64,000 bases of DNA from Closterium sp. Naga37s-1 (Eukaryota; Streptophyta; Zygnematophyceae; Desmidiales; Closteriaceae). A program made the translations under genes and the position numbers. The notes beneath the pieces are model-generated. The model was not told the origin of the DNA and searched no databases. It saw nothing but the letters and a program-made list of their open reading frames with translations. Of the stretch, positions 1 to 10,625 are shown one piece after another. Within the stretch, counting starts at the first letter, position 1, and the number at the start of each line of letters is the position of its first letter. Location: the NCBI GenBank assembly GCA_947471745.1, contig CANJKZ010001109.1, positions 3,658,001-3,722,000 on the forward strand, given 5' to 3'.

Positions 1-117
1 CATCGCATGCCCACCAAATCACCTCTGTCCACGCCTTAACATCGAACTTTACTCTGCACTGCGCGTGCTGCATGTGTCTCCCCCCTCCCCCCCCCTCCCT
101 CCCCCTCTCCTCCCCAG

Positions 118-1329
118 GGCTGTCGTCCAACGGCACGGCCATGAACGACTGGCACGGTGTGTGGACGCACTCCACCGTCAAGATGGACTACGGTGCGCCT
201 CCTGCCCGCTCTCTTGCCTCTGGGATCTGGGATCTTTTGGGATCTGGGATCTTTTGGGATCTGGGATCTTTTGGGATCTGGGATCTTTTGGGATCTGGGA
301 TCTTTTGGGATCTGGGCGTTTGGCTGTGGGCTGTGGCATGCAGCATGGCACCTCAAGTCAAGCTATGCATGGCCATCCACTGCCCTGCACCATGTCATGA
401 CCTGCACACAACACTTCTATTTTCCAGCCATCTCTTCTTGCCTGCACTCGTCTGTCTCCCTCTGCTCCCCTCTTGTCCAAACTATCACTGTCCTCCACCT
501 GCCCTGAACCCTCTCCGCCACTCCTTGCTGCTGTGTGTGTGTCCTGTTGGCGCACGGTGCACGGCAGGGCTGACAGCGGCGGACAGCCCGTTTGCGACGG
601 CGGGCGACGATGGGTACTTTGTGTTTGAGCTCACTCGCCCACTGCGCACTGCCGACCACTTCCAACAGGTGCACACACCGGGCCACACGTGGGTGGCACG
701 GGTGGGTGGATGGGTGGGTGGGATGGGTGCGAGCTAGCAGGGTGGGTAGATGTGGGCGAGTGTGCAGGCTTGGCGGGATCATGTGCTGTGCATGTGTGTG
801 CACCTCCATCGCGTCATCACACCTCCATCACTGGCACACTGCAATCCACGCCTCCGCTTCTCCCCTCGCCCAACACACTCCCACTCGCCCACCCCCACTA
901 CCAACACCCATCCCTCTATTCACCCAACCCCTCTTCCCGTCTTCACTCCCACCACACCCTCCACCAACCCCCTTGATTCCCACCATCCGTTCCCTTCTCT
1001 CCACACCACAGGACGTGCAGCTGAGGGTGGGGGGAACACACCGAATGGGAGCAGCAGTATGGTACCCCTTAGACGGCGCCCCTTGGCACGGCTCGCAGCA
1101 CTTCCTTGCCTCGTGTGACTGGCTGCATCTTGAACTGCTGCCTGCCCCCGCGCCCTCAGTGGGGTGGCAGGCAGCGCAGGCGGAGGAGGGTGGTGTGAGC
1201 AGCACGGCAGCAGCGGCACTGAGTGGGCTGTCGCTGCTGCTGGCGCTGGCAGCGGTGTTTGTGTCCATTGTTGTGGGCTGGTGGGTGCGTGCCAATGCTC
1301 GTCAGTTCCAACCCATGGATGGGCTCTGA
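118..1329 (+). CDS. 3' exons of an EB_dh-like heme-binding, single-pass membrane protein gene (5' part outside window)
   Basis: Three exons join in frame with GT/AG borders: 118-192 (phase 1 exit), 568-668 and 1012-1329 (stop TGA 1327-1329). Bases 1-117 are the end of an intron with a long pyrimidine tract. The joined protein has the C-terminal pattern of ethylbenzene dehydrogenase-type heme-binding domains (EB_dh): GYFVFELTRPLRTADHFQQ, then DVQLRVGGTHRMGAAVWYP, then a Gly-Ser/Cys-Trp stretch. The family pattern is an aromatic-rich strand, 'RPL-T-D', then 'dv-L--G----AvW'. After a short linker a hydrophobic helix follows (LSLLLALAAVFVSIVVGWWV), then a short basic tail, which suggests a type I membrane protein with the domain in the lumen or outside. 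In bacteria the fold binds heme b; the ligands cannot be checked because the N-terminal part is outside the window. The spliced frame is well supported; the family assignment is by remembered pattern. Confidence 0.66.
222..316. repeat. 17-bp minisatellite in an intron
   Basis: The unit GGGATCTGGGATCTTTT is repeated five times without visible change, followed by a partial copy. It lies inside the 193-567 intron of the EB_dh-like gene. The unit is itself an imperfect duplication of GGGATCT, and 17 is not a multiple of three, as expected for non-coding sequence. Confidence 0.95.
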
Positions 1330-2257
1330 GTCTTGCGTTACCGCTCACCACCACTCTCCACCGACCCCTGCGCCCTGCCTGCCCGCAGTGCCGTGTGGGT
1401 GGGGAGGGGGCGAGGGAAGAGGGAGTGTTGGGCATGCATGTGCTGGGCAGATTACAAGACAGCGTAAGCGTCATGAGCAAGTGGCACTGGTTCAGACTGT
1501 GATACCTCCCCTCTCCTCACCGCTCCTTTCGAGGTCTTCAATCCCCCTGCTGACTCCCTTCAGAACCACACACACAAGCGGTACTACTTACACAGCATAT
1601 CAGTCTCTGCATCTTCAGAAATCTCATGTGGTCCATCATGTACCGGTACATGTATTGCTACCTTTCTGCATTGCTCTTCTCACTGCTAGCTACTTGTTAC
1701 AACTCTTAAACCAAAGAACAATCGCAGGACAGGACAGGATGATAACGAATGCAATCCAGGAGAATCAAGCATCTATCTATGAGCGGCGCCTGCCACAAAA
1801 AGAAGAGCAGGCAGCACAGCGAGCAAGCCATAAGATACTGGTGCCTAGTGCTACCACAAATCATAGGAAACAGAATGGCGCTTAGACTGCTGTTGGGACT
1901 GCACAGTGCAATCAAAGGGCATGCCACAGCTGTGGCACACACTCCAGGCCAACCAGCAAAATGTGGACCCATGTGGCACAGCACCATCACTGCACTGGAC
2001 CAAGAAACGGCATGGCAGTGGCAGCACCACGGCAAGTGCAGCGCATGGCAGCAGAGCTCTCCATCAACCTCTTGTGCATCGCACCGTGCCTGCACTGGAA
2101 AGCACCTCACACTGCGCAACAACATCCACGCCTGCTTCTCTGCCCCAAGATGGCCAACAGCGCACCAGAAGCAACCATTGCTGCACACAGCCCTGCCCCA
2201 CTGCCATACACCGCTGCTCCTTCCCTGCCCAGTGCCCACCTCTCAAACCCCCACTCT
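1330..2257. other. tail-to-tail intergenic space between two genes
   Basis: The EB_dh-like gene ends at 1329 on + and the CSP41b gene ends at 2258 on -, so this stretch should contain both 3' UTRs. Base composition is more balanced than in the introns. I see no further coding pattern, no repeat and no clear polyadenylation signal on either strand. Confidence 0.5.
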
Positions 2258-5200
2258 TCATGCGGTGGCAGTGACGGACACTCCCAGCTTCTCCAGGATC
2301 ATGTCGTCAGTGGTGAAGTTGGGTGCAGCGCGGTGCACGCCGCGGGAGAAGTCAAGGTGGTAGGAGTCACGGAGCCCGTCCACGAGCCCATACTCGGGCT
2401 TCCACCCCAGCACCTGCTCCGCCTTCTCTATCGCCGTGAAAAAGTGCTGCACGTGGGGAGACGTAAGGGGGAAAGGGGAGTGTGAGGACAGGAAACAGAA
2501 GAGGGAAGCAAGGGGAGGATGGATGGGTGAGTAGACAGGAGGATGAGCAGAGAGGGAGCACAGAAGGAAAGCAAAGCAGCAGAGGGCATGATGCTTGACA
2601 CATGACGTGGGGCGGGGTGGGGCGGGATGGGGTGGGATGGGATGGGGGAGTGGGGGTTGGTGCAGAGAGGTGCAGGGCGGCAGGGGGCCCGGGCGGGCAG
2701 GCACCTGGTTGCGGAGGGGGAAGGCCTTGCTCTTGCCGAAGTCGAAGTCTTTGGGGTTGTAGTGCACGAGCAGCGGCTTGGGTGCGCCCATGGCCTCCGC
2801 ACACGCCGTGGCGATGCGGTCAAACGTCACGTAGCGCGCCCCACTCACGTTCAGCACCTGCCCGTACGCCGCCTCGTTCCCCAACGCCAGGTGAAACGCC
2901 CGCGCTAGGTCCTGCGAGCGGAGGGGGTTGAGGGGAGGGGGGAGAAGAGGGCGGGGGAGGGGCAGATGGAGGAGGGCAGTTTGGGGAGCGAGTGATGTGG
3001 AGTTGTTGAGTGGGGGAGAGAGGGAGAGTGTGTGGTGGCATGGCATGTGGTCCATGTGTGAGGTGACAGGCCGTGCAGGTGGGGAGATAGCTGGCGAGGC
3101 AGACAAGAGACGGCAGAGAGGGGGTGTGCGTGAGGTCGGAGCTGTTATGGAGCAGTGGTTGCATGCCCTTGCTCACCAGGGTTGCAAGGAAGTGTGGGAG
3201 TGGGTGCAGGTAAAGAGGGATGGGCACAAGGCCGCATCACATGTGCTGACCTGCATCCGTGCACCGCACGGCCCACTCACACCCATCCAACCCCCCTTCT
3301 GCCCCCCAAGTCCCCCACCCATCCTTTCCTGCCCTGCCCCCCTAGATCACTCCCACTCCTCCCTCATCCCACTCCCCATCCCCCCCCTCCCTCCCGCCTC
3401 CCCCCTCCCCCACCTTGACGTGGCCGAGCTGCGTGATCTGCATGCCGGAGCCGGGCACGGGAATGGGGCGACCGGCGTGGAGGCGGTGGAAGAACCACTC
3501 TTCGACGGGGTTGTAGTTGAGCGGGCCGTAGATGTACACGGGGCGGATGGACGTCCACGCCACGCCGCTGCCCGCCAGCACCGCCTCGCTCTCCAGCTTG
3601 CCCTTGTGCCGTGACTTGGGGTCCACCGCGTCCTCCTGTGCGAGAGGCACGCAGGGAGGGTGGGGCGGAAGGGGGAGGGGAGGGGAGGGGGAAGGGGAAG
3701 GAGAAGGGGAAGAGGAAGGGGAAGGGGAAGAGGAAGGGGAAGAGGAAGGGGAAGAGGAAGGGGGGAAAGGGAAGCAGGGCGGGGGAAGGGAACGGCTTTT
3801 GAGTTGCGTAGGAAGTGATGGACGTGCCTACAGTGCACCACTGCCCGCCTCTCCAGCCTGCCGCAGTGCCTCTCCACCGCGCCCTCCTGCGCCAAGCAGA
3901 GGGGGAAGGGGTAGATGGAACAACGCGGGGGAATGGGGAGCAGGGGCGGGGAGAGGGTGAAAAGCAGGGGAAAGATGTTGGTTGGCATGGGGAGAGGGGT
4001 ATGGGAGAGGGTTGTAAGTGAGGGGGATAACAGGGAGCGGATAAGGGCAGGTGAGTGCGGAGCAAGGAGAGGGGGCGAGGGAGGGAGAAGAGGCAGGTGG
4101 GAGTGGGTGAGAGCGTGTGGAGGCAGGGAGATGCAGCGGGGCGAAAGGACGATGTGCACCGCATGGGGGCAGGGAGGTGAGGAGGTGAGGGAGGGCGTGC
4201 AGCGGTGCTGACCTCGCGGTGTGGCAGCTCGTCGGACTTGAGATAGACGCCCGCGGACGAACAGAATATGTACCTGGTGCCACCCATGGGCGCGCACACG
4301 CGGGTAGCGGGGGGACGGGGTGGACACAGGGAGACGAGCGGGACAGCGAGGTGGGGACACGAGGGGGGGGGGAGTCCGCGGGGGAGGAGAGGGACAATGG
4401 ACGGAGGGGAGAGGGAGGCAATCAGACAATTGCGGAAACAGTAGAGGAAAGCGGCAGGCAGTGAGTGGGAGCCGGGCAGAGAAGCGGGGTGGTGTGCGGG
4501 GAGAGCAAGGGCATGAGGAAACGCGGTGCAAGTGAAGCGGGAACCAGAAAATGGGGGGGGAAGGGGGAGGTGGGATAGCGGCAGAGACAACAGTGACGGG
4601 GGGGAAAGGTGGGGTGCCAAGGCCAAGAGTGGCAGCGTGGGCAGAGGGCGTGCGGGCAGAGGGCGTGCGGGCAGAGGGCGTGCGGGCAGAGGGCGTGCGG
4701 GCAGAGGGCGTGCGGGCAGAGGGCGTGCGGGCAGAGGGCGTGCGGGCAGAGGGCGTGCGGGGGTACTGTTTGAGGTTGGGCAGCGCGGCCAGGATGGGCT
4801 CCACCTCGAACGCCTCGCGCCCTGCCGCGTGGGGTGGCGCGTAGGAGCGCGGGACGCAGGGCAGAGGAGGGCGGGGAGGGCAGGGGAGTGAGGGAACGAA
4901 GGAGCAACGTGGGGGAACGGAACGGAAGCGGATACATATCTGATCGTGAAGCTATCTATTTCTTTTCCCACCGTTTTCCAAATCCTCGGCCCCATCCCAC
5001 TACCATTCCAACGTGCCTTGCCTTGGTCCTCTATCTTCCCTTCACTTCCCACCCCGCTCCGCCCCACCTCCGTCCCGCCCCACCCCGCCCAGCCCCGCCC
5101 CGCCCCACCCCGCCCCACCGCGCCCCGCCCCGCCCCCACTTCCGTCCCCAACCCCCCCCTCCTGCGCGCACCGTTGATGTCGTACACGGCGTCGAAGTCC

Positions 5201-6397
5201 GCGCCCTGCAGCGCGGCCCTGAGCGCGTCGAGGTCGCGGCGGTCGCCCGCCAGGTGGCGCACGCGCGCGCAGTACTCGCTGTAGTCCGCGTCGCTCTCGC
5301 CGGGCAGCTGCTGCGTCACCGGCGACTTGCCGCGCGTGAACAGCGTCACCTGCGGGCCAGCGGGCGCGGGGGGCGGGGGGTGCACGCGAGGGGAGGTAAC
5401 GCGCGCGATCGCATGCGGCTTACAACAGCTGTCTTCCCCCCCTTCCTCTCTCGCCCCCTCTCGTCATCCTTTGGTCCGCAATCCCCCTCCCCCACCACCT
5501 TCAAAGTCCCTAATTCCTACCCTTCCTCTCTCCCCACCTTACCCACCCACCGACCCGCCCCCGCGGCCCCCTCTGCCCCACCCCGTCAACCCCTTCTCCC
5601 CCTCCCCCTTTTCCGGGTGGCGGCGCGCGCACCTCGTGGCCGGCCTTGACGAGCATGCGCGCGAGGTACACGCCGATGAACCGAGTGCCGCCCATCATCA
5701 GCACCTTGCGCGCCGTCACTGCGCCCGCCCCGCCGGTGCCGGCCGCCGCTGCCCCGGTGGACGCGCGGATGGTCTTGCGCGGAGCCGCCGCCGCCGGCGC
5801 ATGGTGCTGGGGGAGAAAAGGAGGGCGCGGGGAGGCACGGGAGAGACGAAGGATGCAGAGAAAGGGAGGGGTGGGATGACAAGGTGGAAACTGCAGAATT
5901 GGGGCGGAAATGACAAATCTACAGGGGAAATGCGCGAGCGGGAGGCGAAGGAGGGGCAAAGATGGCACCTTGGCGCGCAGTGCTTGAAGCGGGGAGTGAG
6001 CGGCGGGCGACACGCGCTTGAGCCCCGAGAAGGACCCCAGCGACACGGTGCGCGAGGCGCGCGCAGAGGGGACTTGCGAAACGTGCGCGACAGACGCGCA
6101 GCTGGAGAAAATGGGGGGGTGCGGGGGGACAAGGGACAGGAGCAGAGAGGAGGGAAGGTGGGAGAGCGATGAGAGCTATGGAGGCGAGGAGCAGTTTGCG
6201 TTGTGAGATTTTTCAAAACAAGCAGGACCGCGCATCCCCGATAGCTGCGCGCGCGCTGCCACGTGCATGGCGCCGCAACCGTGAGCAACGGCGAGCATGG
6301 TTGCACAGGTGGCGCGAGCGCAGCAAGATGCTGGGGGGCGAATTGAGTGGCGGCAGCACCTGGTGGCGGCGAGAGTCGCAGACATCGCTGGAGCCAT
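2258..6397 (-). CDS. CSP41B: chloroplast stem-loop binding protein CSP41b-like (atypical SDR), complete, nine exons
   Basis: Exons in transcript order are 6397-6360, 6101-5969, 5806-5633, 5349-5172, 4821-4767, 4273-4213, 3635-3414, 2911-2705 and 2446-2258. All borders are GT/AG, the phases agree, and the total is 1257 nt (418 aa plus stop). Residues 1 to about 85 are rich in Ala, Ser and Arg with few acidic residues, as in a plastid transit peptide; the ATG at 6397 starts it. The Rossmann motif is GGTRFIG at about 96-102. SSAGVYLK lies at about 198-205 and RPVYIYGPLNYNPVEEW at about 244-260. The end, DSYHLDFSRG then FTTDDMILEK, is typical of CSP41b. Known family members associate with plastid ribosomes and transcripts and act as RNA-binding endonucleases that stabilise plastid mRNA. 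Where extended SDR enzymes carry YxxxK, this protein has RHKGK, so dehydrogenase activity is unlikely. CSP41a is the alternative; the sequence fits CSP41b better. Arabidopsis CSP41b has a similar length. Confidence 0.93.
3669..3772. repeat. GGGGAA/GGGAAGA purine tract in a CSP41b intron
   Basis: About 100 bases of almost pure purine on the + strand, with GGGGAA and GGAAGA units repeated irregularly. It sits in the intron just upstream of the 3635-3414 exon. On the transcribed strand it therefore forms a pyrimidine tract close to the splice acceptor. Confidence 0.85.
4639..4758. repeat. 15-bp minisatellite, eight exact copies, CSP41b intron
   Basis: GGGCAGAGGGCGTGC is repeated eight times head to tail with no visible mismatch, starting eight bases from the splice donor of the 4821-4767 exon. 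The unit is a multiple of three and keeps an open frame, but it lies between GT and AG borders and breaks the SDR fold if translated. I therefore call it intronic. Confidence 0.94.
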
Positions 6398-7260
6398 AGT
6401 GGGTGAAGGAGGGGGGAGTGATGAGTGAGTGGGTTGAATTGAGTAGTGGCACGTGGGCTGGGCCACTTTATCCCACTGACACCACCCAACAAATGCATCC
6501 GCCCTCACTCCCATTCCCGTTGGTGATTCCAGTCGCGTGGATGAATGTGTGGTGTCCAGTCCAGTCTCGAGTCTCGAGCCTTGATGCAGAGGCCAGAACG
6601 TCAAATTAAAAAAAATCTGGGTGGACTGTGCTCGAATTCCAACCAACCCTTAGCCAGATTGGCGTCGAGGTCTGAAAAGGGGCTTCTGTACCTCATCCGA
6701 AACACGCAAACACATATGTTGCATGGCGAACTCGCCACTCAATATGGATCCCTGCCCGTCCGGGAAACAACCCCTACGGAAATTCATGTATGCACACTAG
6801 CGAGGGATCAGATTGCCACGTCACACCAAAGAAATCCACACCGTTTCTAGTTGTAACTTGGAGCGTCACAACAAGTCAGAATTTTCGCGACAGCCGAGAG
6901 TGTTCTCGTTCACTCCACCTAGCAGTACACTTGCTACAGTACACAACAAGGAGGCAATACATGTGGGGAGCATTTTGCAGTTAGTTTTTCCCCGATGTTG
7001 TCCCCAGGTGCTGCCTAACTCATGCATAAATACCTTTCGGTTATTCCCAACAAATGTCCAGAATATCAAGCACGACCTTCACTTTGTTCAAATTCTAGTT
7101 CACTTTCCACTTTCCTTTCTGTAGTGCAGCAGAGATATACTACACCTAATTGAACAAAGGGAAAGGTTCTCTGACAAACTGAGTTCAGCATTTGGACAAT
7201 CTTTACTACAAGAACTGGAAAACACTAGCCTGGCATTAATCAATGCAGTCAATTTCGCTG
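6398..7260. other. upstream region of CSP41b; no gene seen
   Basis: This stretch should hold the promoter and 5' UTR of the leftward CSP41b gene. I see no convincing TATA box within 100 bases of the start codon and no recognisable coding frame on either strand. Composition falls toward AT from about 6600. Confidence 0.45.
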
Positions 7261-7785
7261 TACCGTATGGCCCCGGATATAGGCGCCGGCCTATTACAGG
7301 CGCCGGCGCTTCTATCTGGAGCATGGCGCTTATGGCCGAAACTCGATTATAAGCGCCCCCCCTGAAAAACAATTACTTATTATAAGCGCCCCCCATTTAT
7401 AATTTAAATTCTCAGTTTAAATCGGTAACGAATTTCAGCTTTGCAGCGAGTCAAAACTCAATTTCGCTTCGTTTGACTCGCGAAGACCTGACTGGCTGCG
7501 CGTCCAGTCAGGATGTGCTGGCATGCCTGCAAAGTGACGCGAATTTGCCCGTGTACAGGTAGCAGAATCGCTTGCGCGCGATTCTGCTTTTTGACGCTTT
7601 TTTATTTCGACTCGTTTGATTTGGCAACAATGAAAGGTACAGTTTGGTACCTTTAATGTATAATTTTGTATTTGTCATTATATAAGCGCCGGCGCTTATG
7701 GCCGTTACTCAATTACAAGCGCCACCCCTAAAAAAAATGAACTTATTATAAGCGCATATGCGCTTATATCCGGGGCCATACGGTA
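7261..7785. mobile_element. 525-bp non-autonomous DNA transposon (MITE-like) with terminal inverted repeats and TA flanks
   Basis: The left end begins TACCGTATGGCCCCGGATAT and the right end is its reverse complement; the ends match at 25 of the first 26 bases. The outermost TA on each side can be read as a TA target duplication, leaving a 521-bp element. Inside each end are subterminal copies of TTATAAGCGCC. A 32-bp direct repeat with a few mismatches starts GCGCTTATGGCCG at 7326 and again at 7692. No transposase frame is present, so movement would need an enzyme from elsewhere. TA duplication suggests the Tc1/mariner/IS630 group, but the long subterminal repeat pattern is not typical of it; the superfamily is left open. 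Confidence 0.87.
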
Positions 7786-8863
7786 TTGTTACTGCTGAAA
7801 AGAATCAAGTGCCCAACGGGCATGAAAATGGATTAGCTAGAAGTCAGGCAGGCTGATTTCTTCATGCCATTAGTTGAAAGTCTGGTCTAGGGTATGGCTA
7901 CAGGCATAGCACACTATACCTAAGTGTGAGGTGGAAGAAAGATGGTTGAGTTGGGGGAGGGGGAAGGGGGGAAAGGGATCTCATGCAGGAATGGACATGT
8001 GTGAGGAGAGAAGAGGGGTTCGGAGAGAGGACAAGGGAGAACAGGGAGAGGGGGTTGGGGGGAGGAGAGATGAGATGAGGGAGAAAGGGGAAAGGGTAAC
8101 AGGTTGTCGCGAGGGTGGGAGAGAGGGCAAGAGGTCGAGAAGAGCAATGACAGTGGGCATGGTGAGGAACCATGCAATGCAACAGTTGAATCATCAAAAC
8201 CCGGCAGTGTGCCTCCACTTGAAAAACAATCACCTCCTCATCCTCCCCATCCTCCTTCCCCTCCTCCACTTTCTTGTCCTCCTCCGCCCCTCCTCCTCCC
8301 CACCCACCACACCTCCACACACAGCTGTCTGCCAACTCAAGGCGAGCTACCTCAAAGCGGGCAGCAGAGACTCGCAGCCACCAATGCATGACTGCACGTG
8401 GCCCTCAACTGCCCTACTGGTTCTTCGACAAGACAGCAGGAGGCACAGGTGGACTGCAGCCCTGTGAAAGCACCCACATGTGCACACCACGAGCCTCATA
8501 GCGGCCACCAGTGGCCACGCATACCAAACCCTTGCCGCTGACAGCTCTAGCAGACTCGAGCCTCCCTTACAATCAGCCACTCCTTATTGCCTGTCCTCCG
8601 CGGCCAACCCAGCAGCAGCTACATCTGAGACTCCCGCGCGATAGAAAACTTCCCCACCAGCATACATGTGAATCAGCGCCCTGAGGAGCACACATCTTAC
8701 GAACCATCCTTCCACCTCCCACACCCTCTCCTTCCAACATCCCCACCCTTCCTACCCTTCCATCCCCCTCGCTCAGCCTGTCCTATGTATATGCAGTGCA
8801 GGTACCCACACTCCTCCCCCACATCTTGGCCCCCCTGCCACGTCAGTACTCCCCGTGGCAGAG
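7786..8863. other. no gene recognised; purine-rich tract
   Basis: 7921-8100 is a long G/A-rich stretch on + (pyrimidine-rich on -), of the kind that flanks exons elsewhere in this window. 8100-8860 has mixed composition with no frame I recognise. If the exon at 8864-8989 is the last of its gene, the part just below it is 3' UTR. Confidence 0.4.
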
Positions 8864-8989
8864 CTACCGGCGGTGGGAGAGCTCGCCGGTGACAGCGGGA
8901 GGCGACTTGTCGAAGGGCTGGGAGAAGGACCCGCCGTACTTGAAGCCCGAGCCTGACCCCGACCGCACCAGGTCCATGAGCGCCTTCGC
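8864..8989 (-). CDS. probable last exon of an unidentified gene
   Basis: On the minus strand a CAG acceptor at 8992-8990 is followed by 41 codons and a TAG at 8866-8864. The peptide starts AKALMDLVRSGSGSGFKYGG and ends FSQPFDKSPPAVTGELSHRR. It is balanced in composition, with aromatic and charged residues, and does not look like translated low-complexity DNA, which is why I report it. I do not recognise the family and could not find the preceding exon with confidence in the pyrimidine-rich sequence above it. Confidence 0.35.
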   Translation of the reverse strand, partial: AKALMDLVRSGSGSGFKYGGSFSQPFDKSPPAVTGELSHRR

Positions 8990-10625
8990 CTGGTGCCACG
9001 CACGGGGGGTGGGATGCACGTACAGCATGACACCAGGTTATGCGCGCACAAGGTTTACATGAACAGCAGGCACACGGGCGGCTTCATGAGGTGGTCAAGG
9101 GGTTGAGTTGCACACGGAGGCGACTAGGGCGCAGAGACAAGGGTGGGGTCGGGGTGATTGAGGGGGCACACCAGGCATGGAGAGTAGGGAAGCAGGGGGG
9201 CAAGTGGAGAACACGGAAGGTCATGGGAAGTAGGCGGAGAAGGTGGGTCAAGGGGATATGTGAGAGGAGGGGTGGGGAAATGGATGAGAGCAGAAAAAGA
9301 GGGGGGCAAGAGGAATGAAACGACAGTGATGGCAGTGGGAGTGCGGTGCACATGCACACACGTGGAGTGAGTGAGGTCAGGTGTGGAGTGAAGTGAGGGG
9401 TGGAGTGCGGTGAGGAGGGCCGTAGCCCTGTGCGAAGAGCAATGCACAAGTGGCGGAGCAAGCAATGCGAGAGTGAGCTGATCCGTGGGCTGTACTGCCT
9501 GCACCTTCTTCACGGCCTCTCATCCCAACCATCTGACAACTGCATCTGCAATGTGGATAGGGCAACCACCAACGGCGTACTGCCATTGCATGTTACCCTA
9601 AGTCTCTTATAAGTGGACAGTCGATGTCCTCGAAGATGAAATGAGAGAGCATGTTGGGAATGAAGGATGTGGCACGGATGCGTTATTCGAGTAAACCGAG
9701 TCAAGCATTCGTTCCTTTCCAGGTACTCGGTTTCCCAGCAACTCAATTTTCACCTCTTTCTCCCTCACGCACAGCCCCCTAACACCATATTGGCACCGCA
9801 CGGGCCCAGCCTCTTGCCCTACGCGCTCACGAAACATCTCTCCTTTCTCGTCTCTCGTCTCTACACCGCACTATAGCCCTCCTCCCCTCAAGTGAACACG
9901 AGCCCGTTCAGTCGCGGGTCATTGCGCGCGCAGGCCAACAGCCCCTCGCAGCAGCGCACAGCCCTCGTGCCACCCTGCCCTGCCCCACGCGAGTCGACCA
10001 AAACTCGCTGTCTCTCGTCTCGCTCTTGCCGGCAACCACCCCGCCACCTATTTGAATCGCTCTCCGCAAACCGCCTCACGCGGTCCCACGAGCACCACAC
10101 TTCCCGTGCGCCCATTCACCAGAGGCTGCTTTTCACTCAATAAACTTTCACATTCTGACGTTTTTCTTCGCACACAAACCCGTGGAATTAAAAAAAAAAG
10201 CCGGCTTTACCGATAGGAACCACCATCGACGTTTACCCGCGGTCATCACGCGCGCGGTGCAAGCCGCCTAAACTCGGTTAGTGCGTCCCGCTGTCGCCTT
10301 GCTTCGCGCGCATTAGCGCCGGCGCGATCGAGCGGTCCAAAAACTCTGTGAGTAACGCCCGCGGGATTTCACGCGGCGACAGCGGAGGCGGACTCTGCGA
10401 CACTCTGGGTAGGCCCCTGTTTGCCGTAACAGGTTCGAAGCGGAGTGCTACACTCTGATTGTCTTGCTACGTAATGGAGGTTGGAAGAAATGAAGGAAGA
10501 TTCACGACAAAGCCTACGGATGCACCTCACATGGTGGTCAAAGGTGGCTAACGACTGGGATGGCGACCCACCTAGTGAGCGCAAGAACACGTCGCCTTGA
10601 GATAGGTCACTTGCTGCACAAATCA
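8990..10625. other. no confident gene; possible introns or exons of the gene ending at 8864
   Basis: 9084-9460 is pyrimidine-rich on the minus strand, like the introns of the neighbouring genes. Short minus frames near 9510-9750 and 9888-10115 have mixed amino-acid composition, but I found no family and no consistent splice chain. 10369-10625 lies downstream of the ARM-repeat gene and may contain its 3' end if the last exon is spliced. Confidence 0.35.

Noticed and set aside
3347..5385. Very long minus-strand frames (485 and 673 codons) across the CSP41b locus
   Set aside because: They run through introns with pyrimidine-rich sequence and the 15-bp minisatellite. Only the segments between splice sites match CSP41b.
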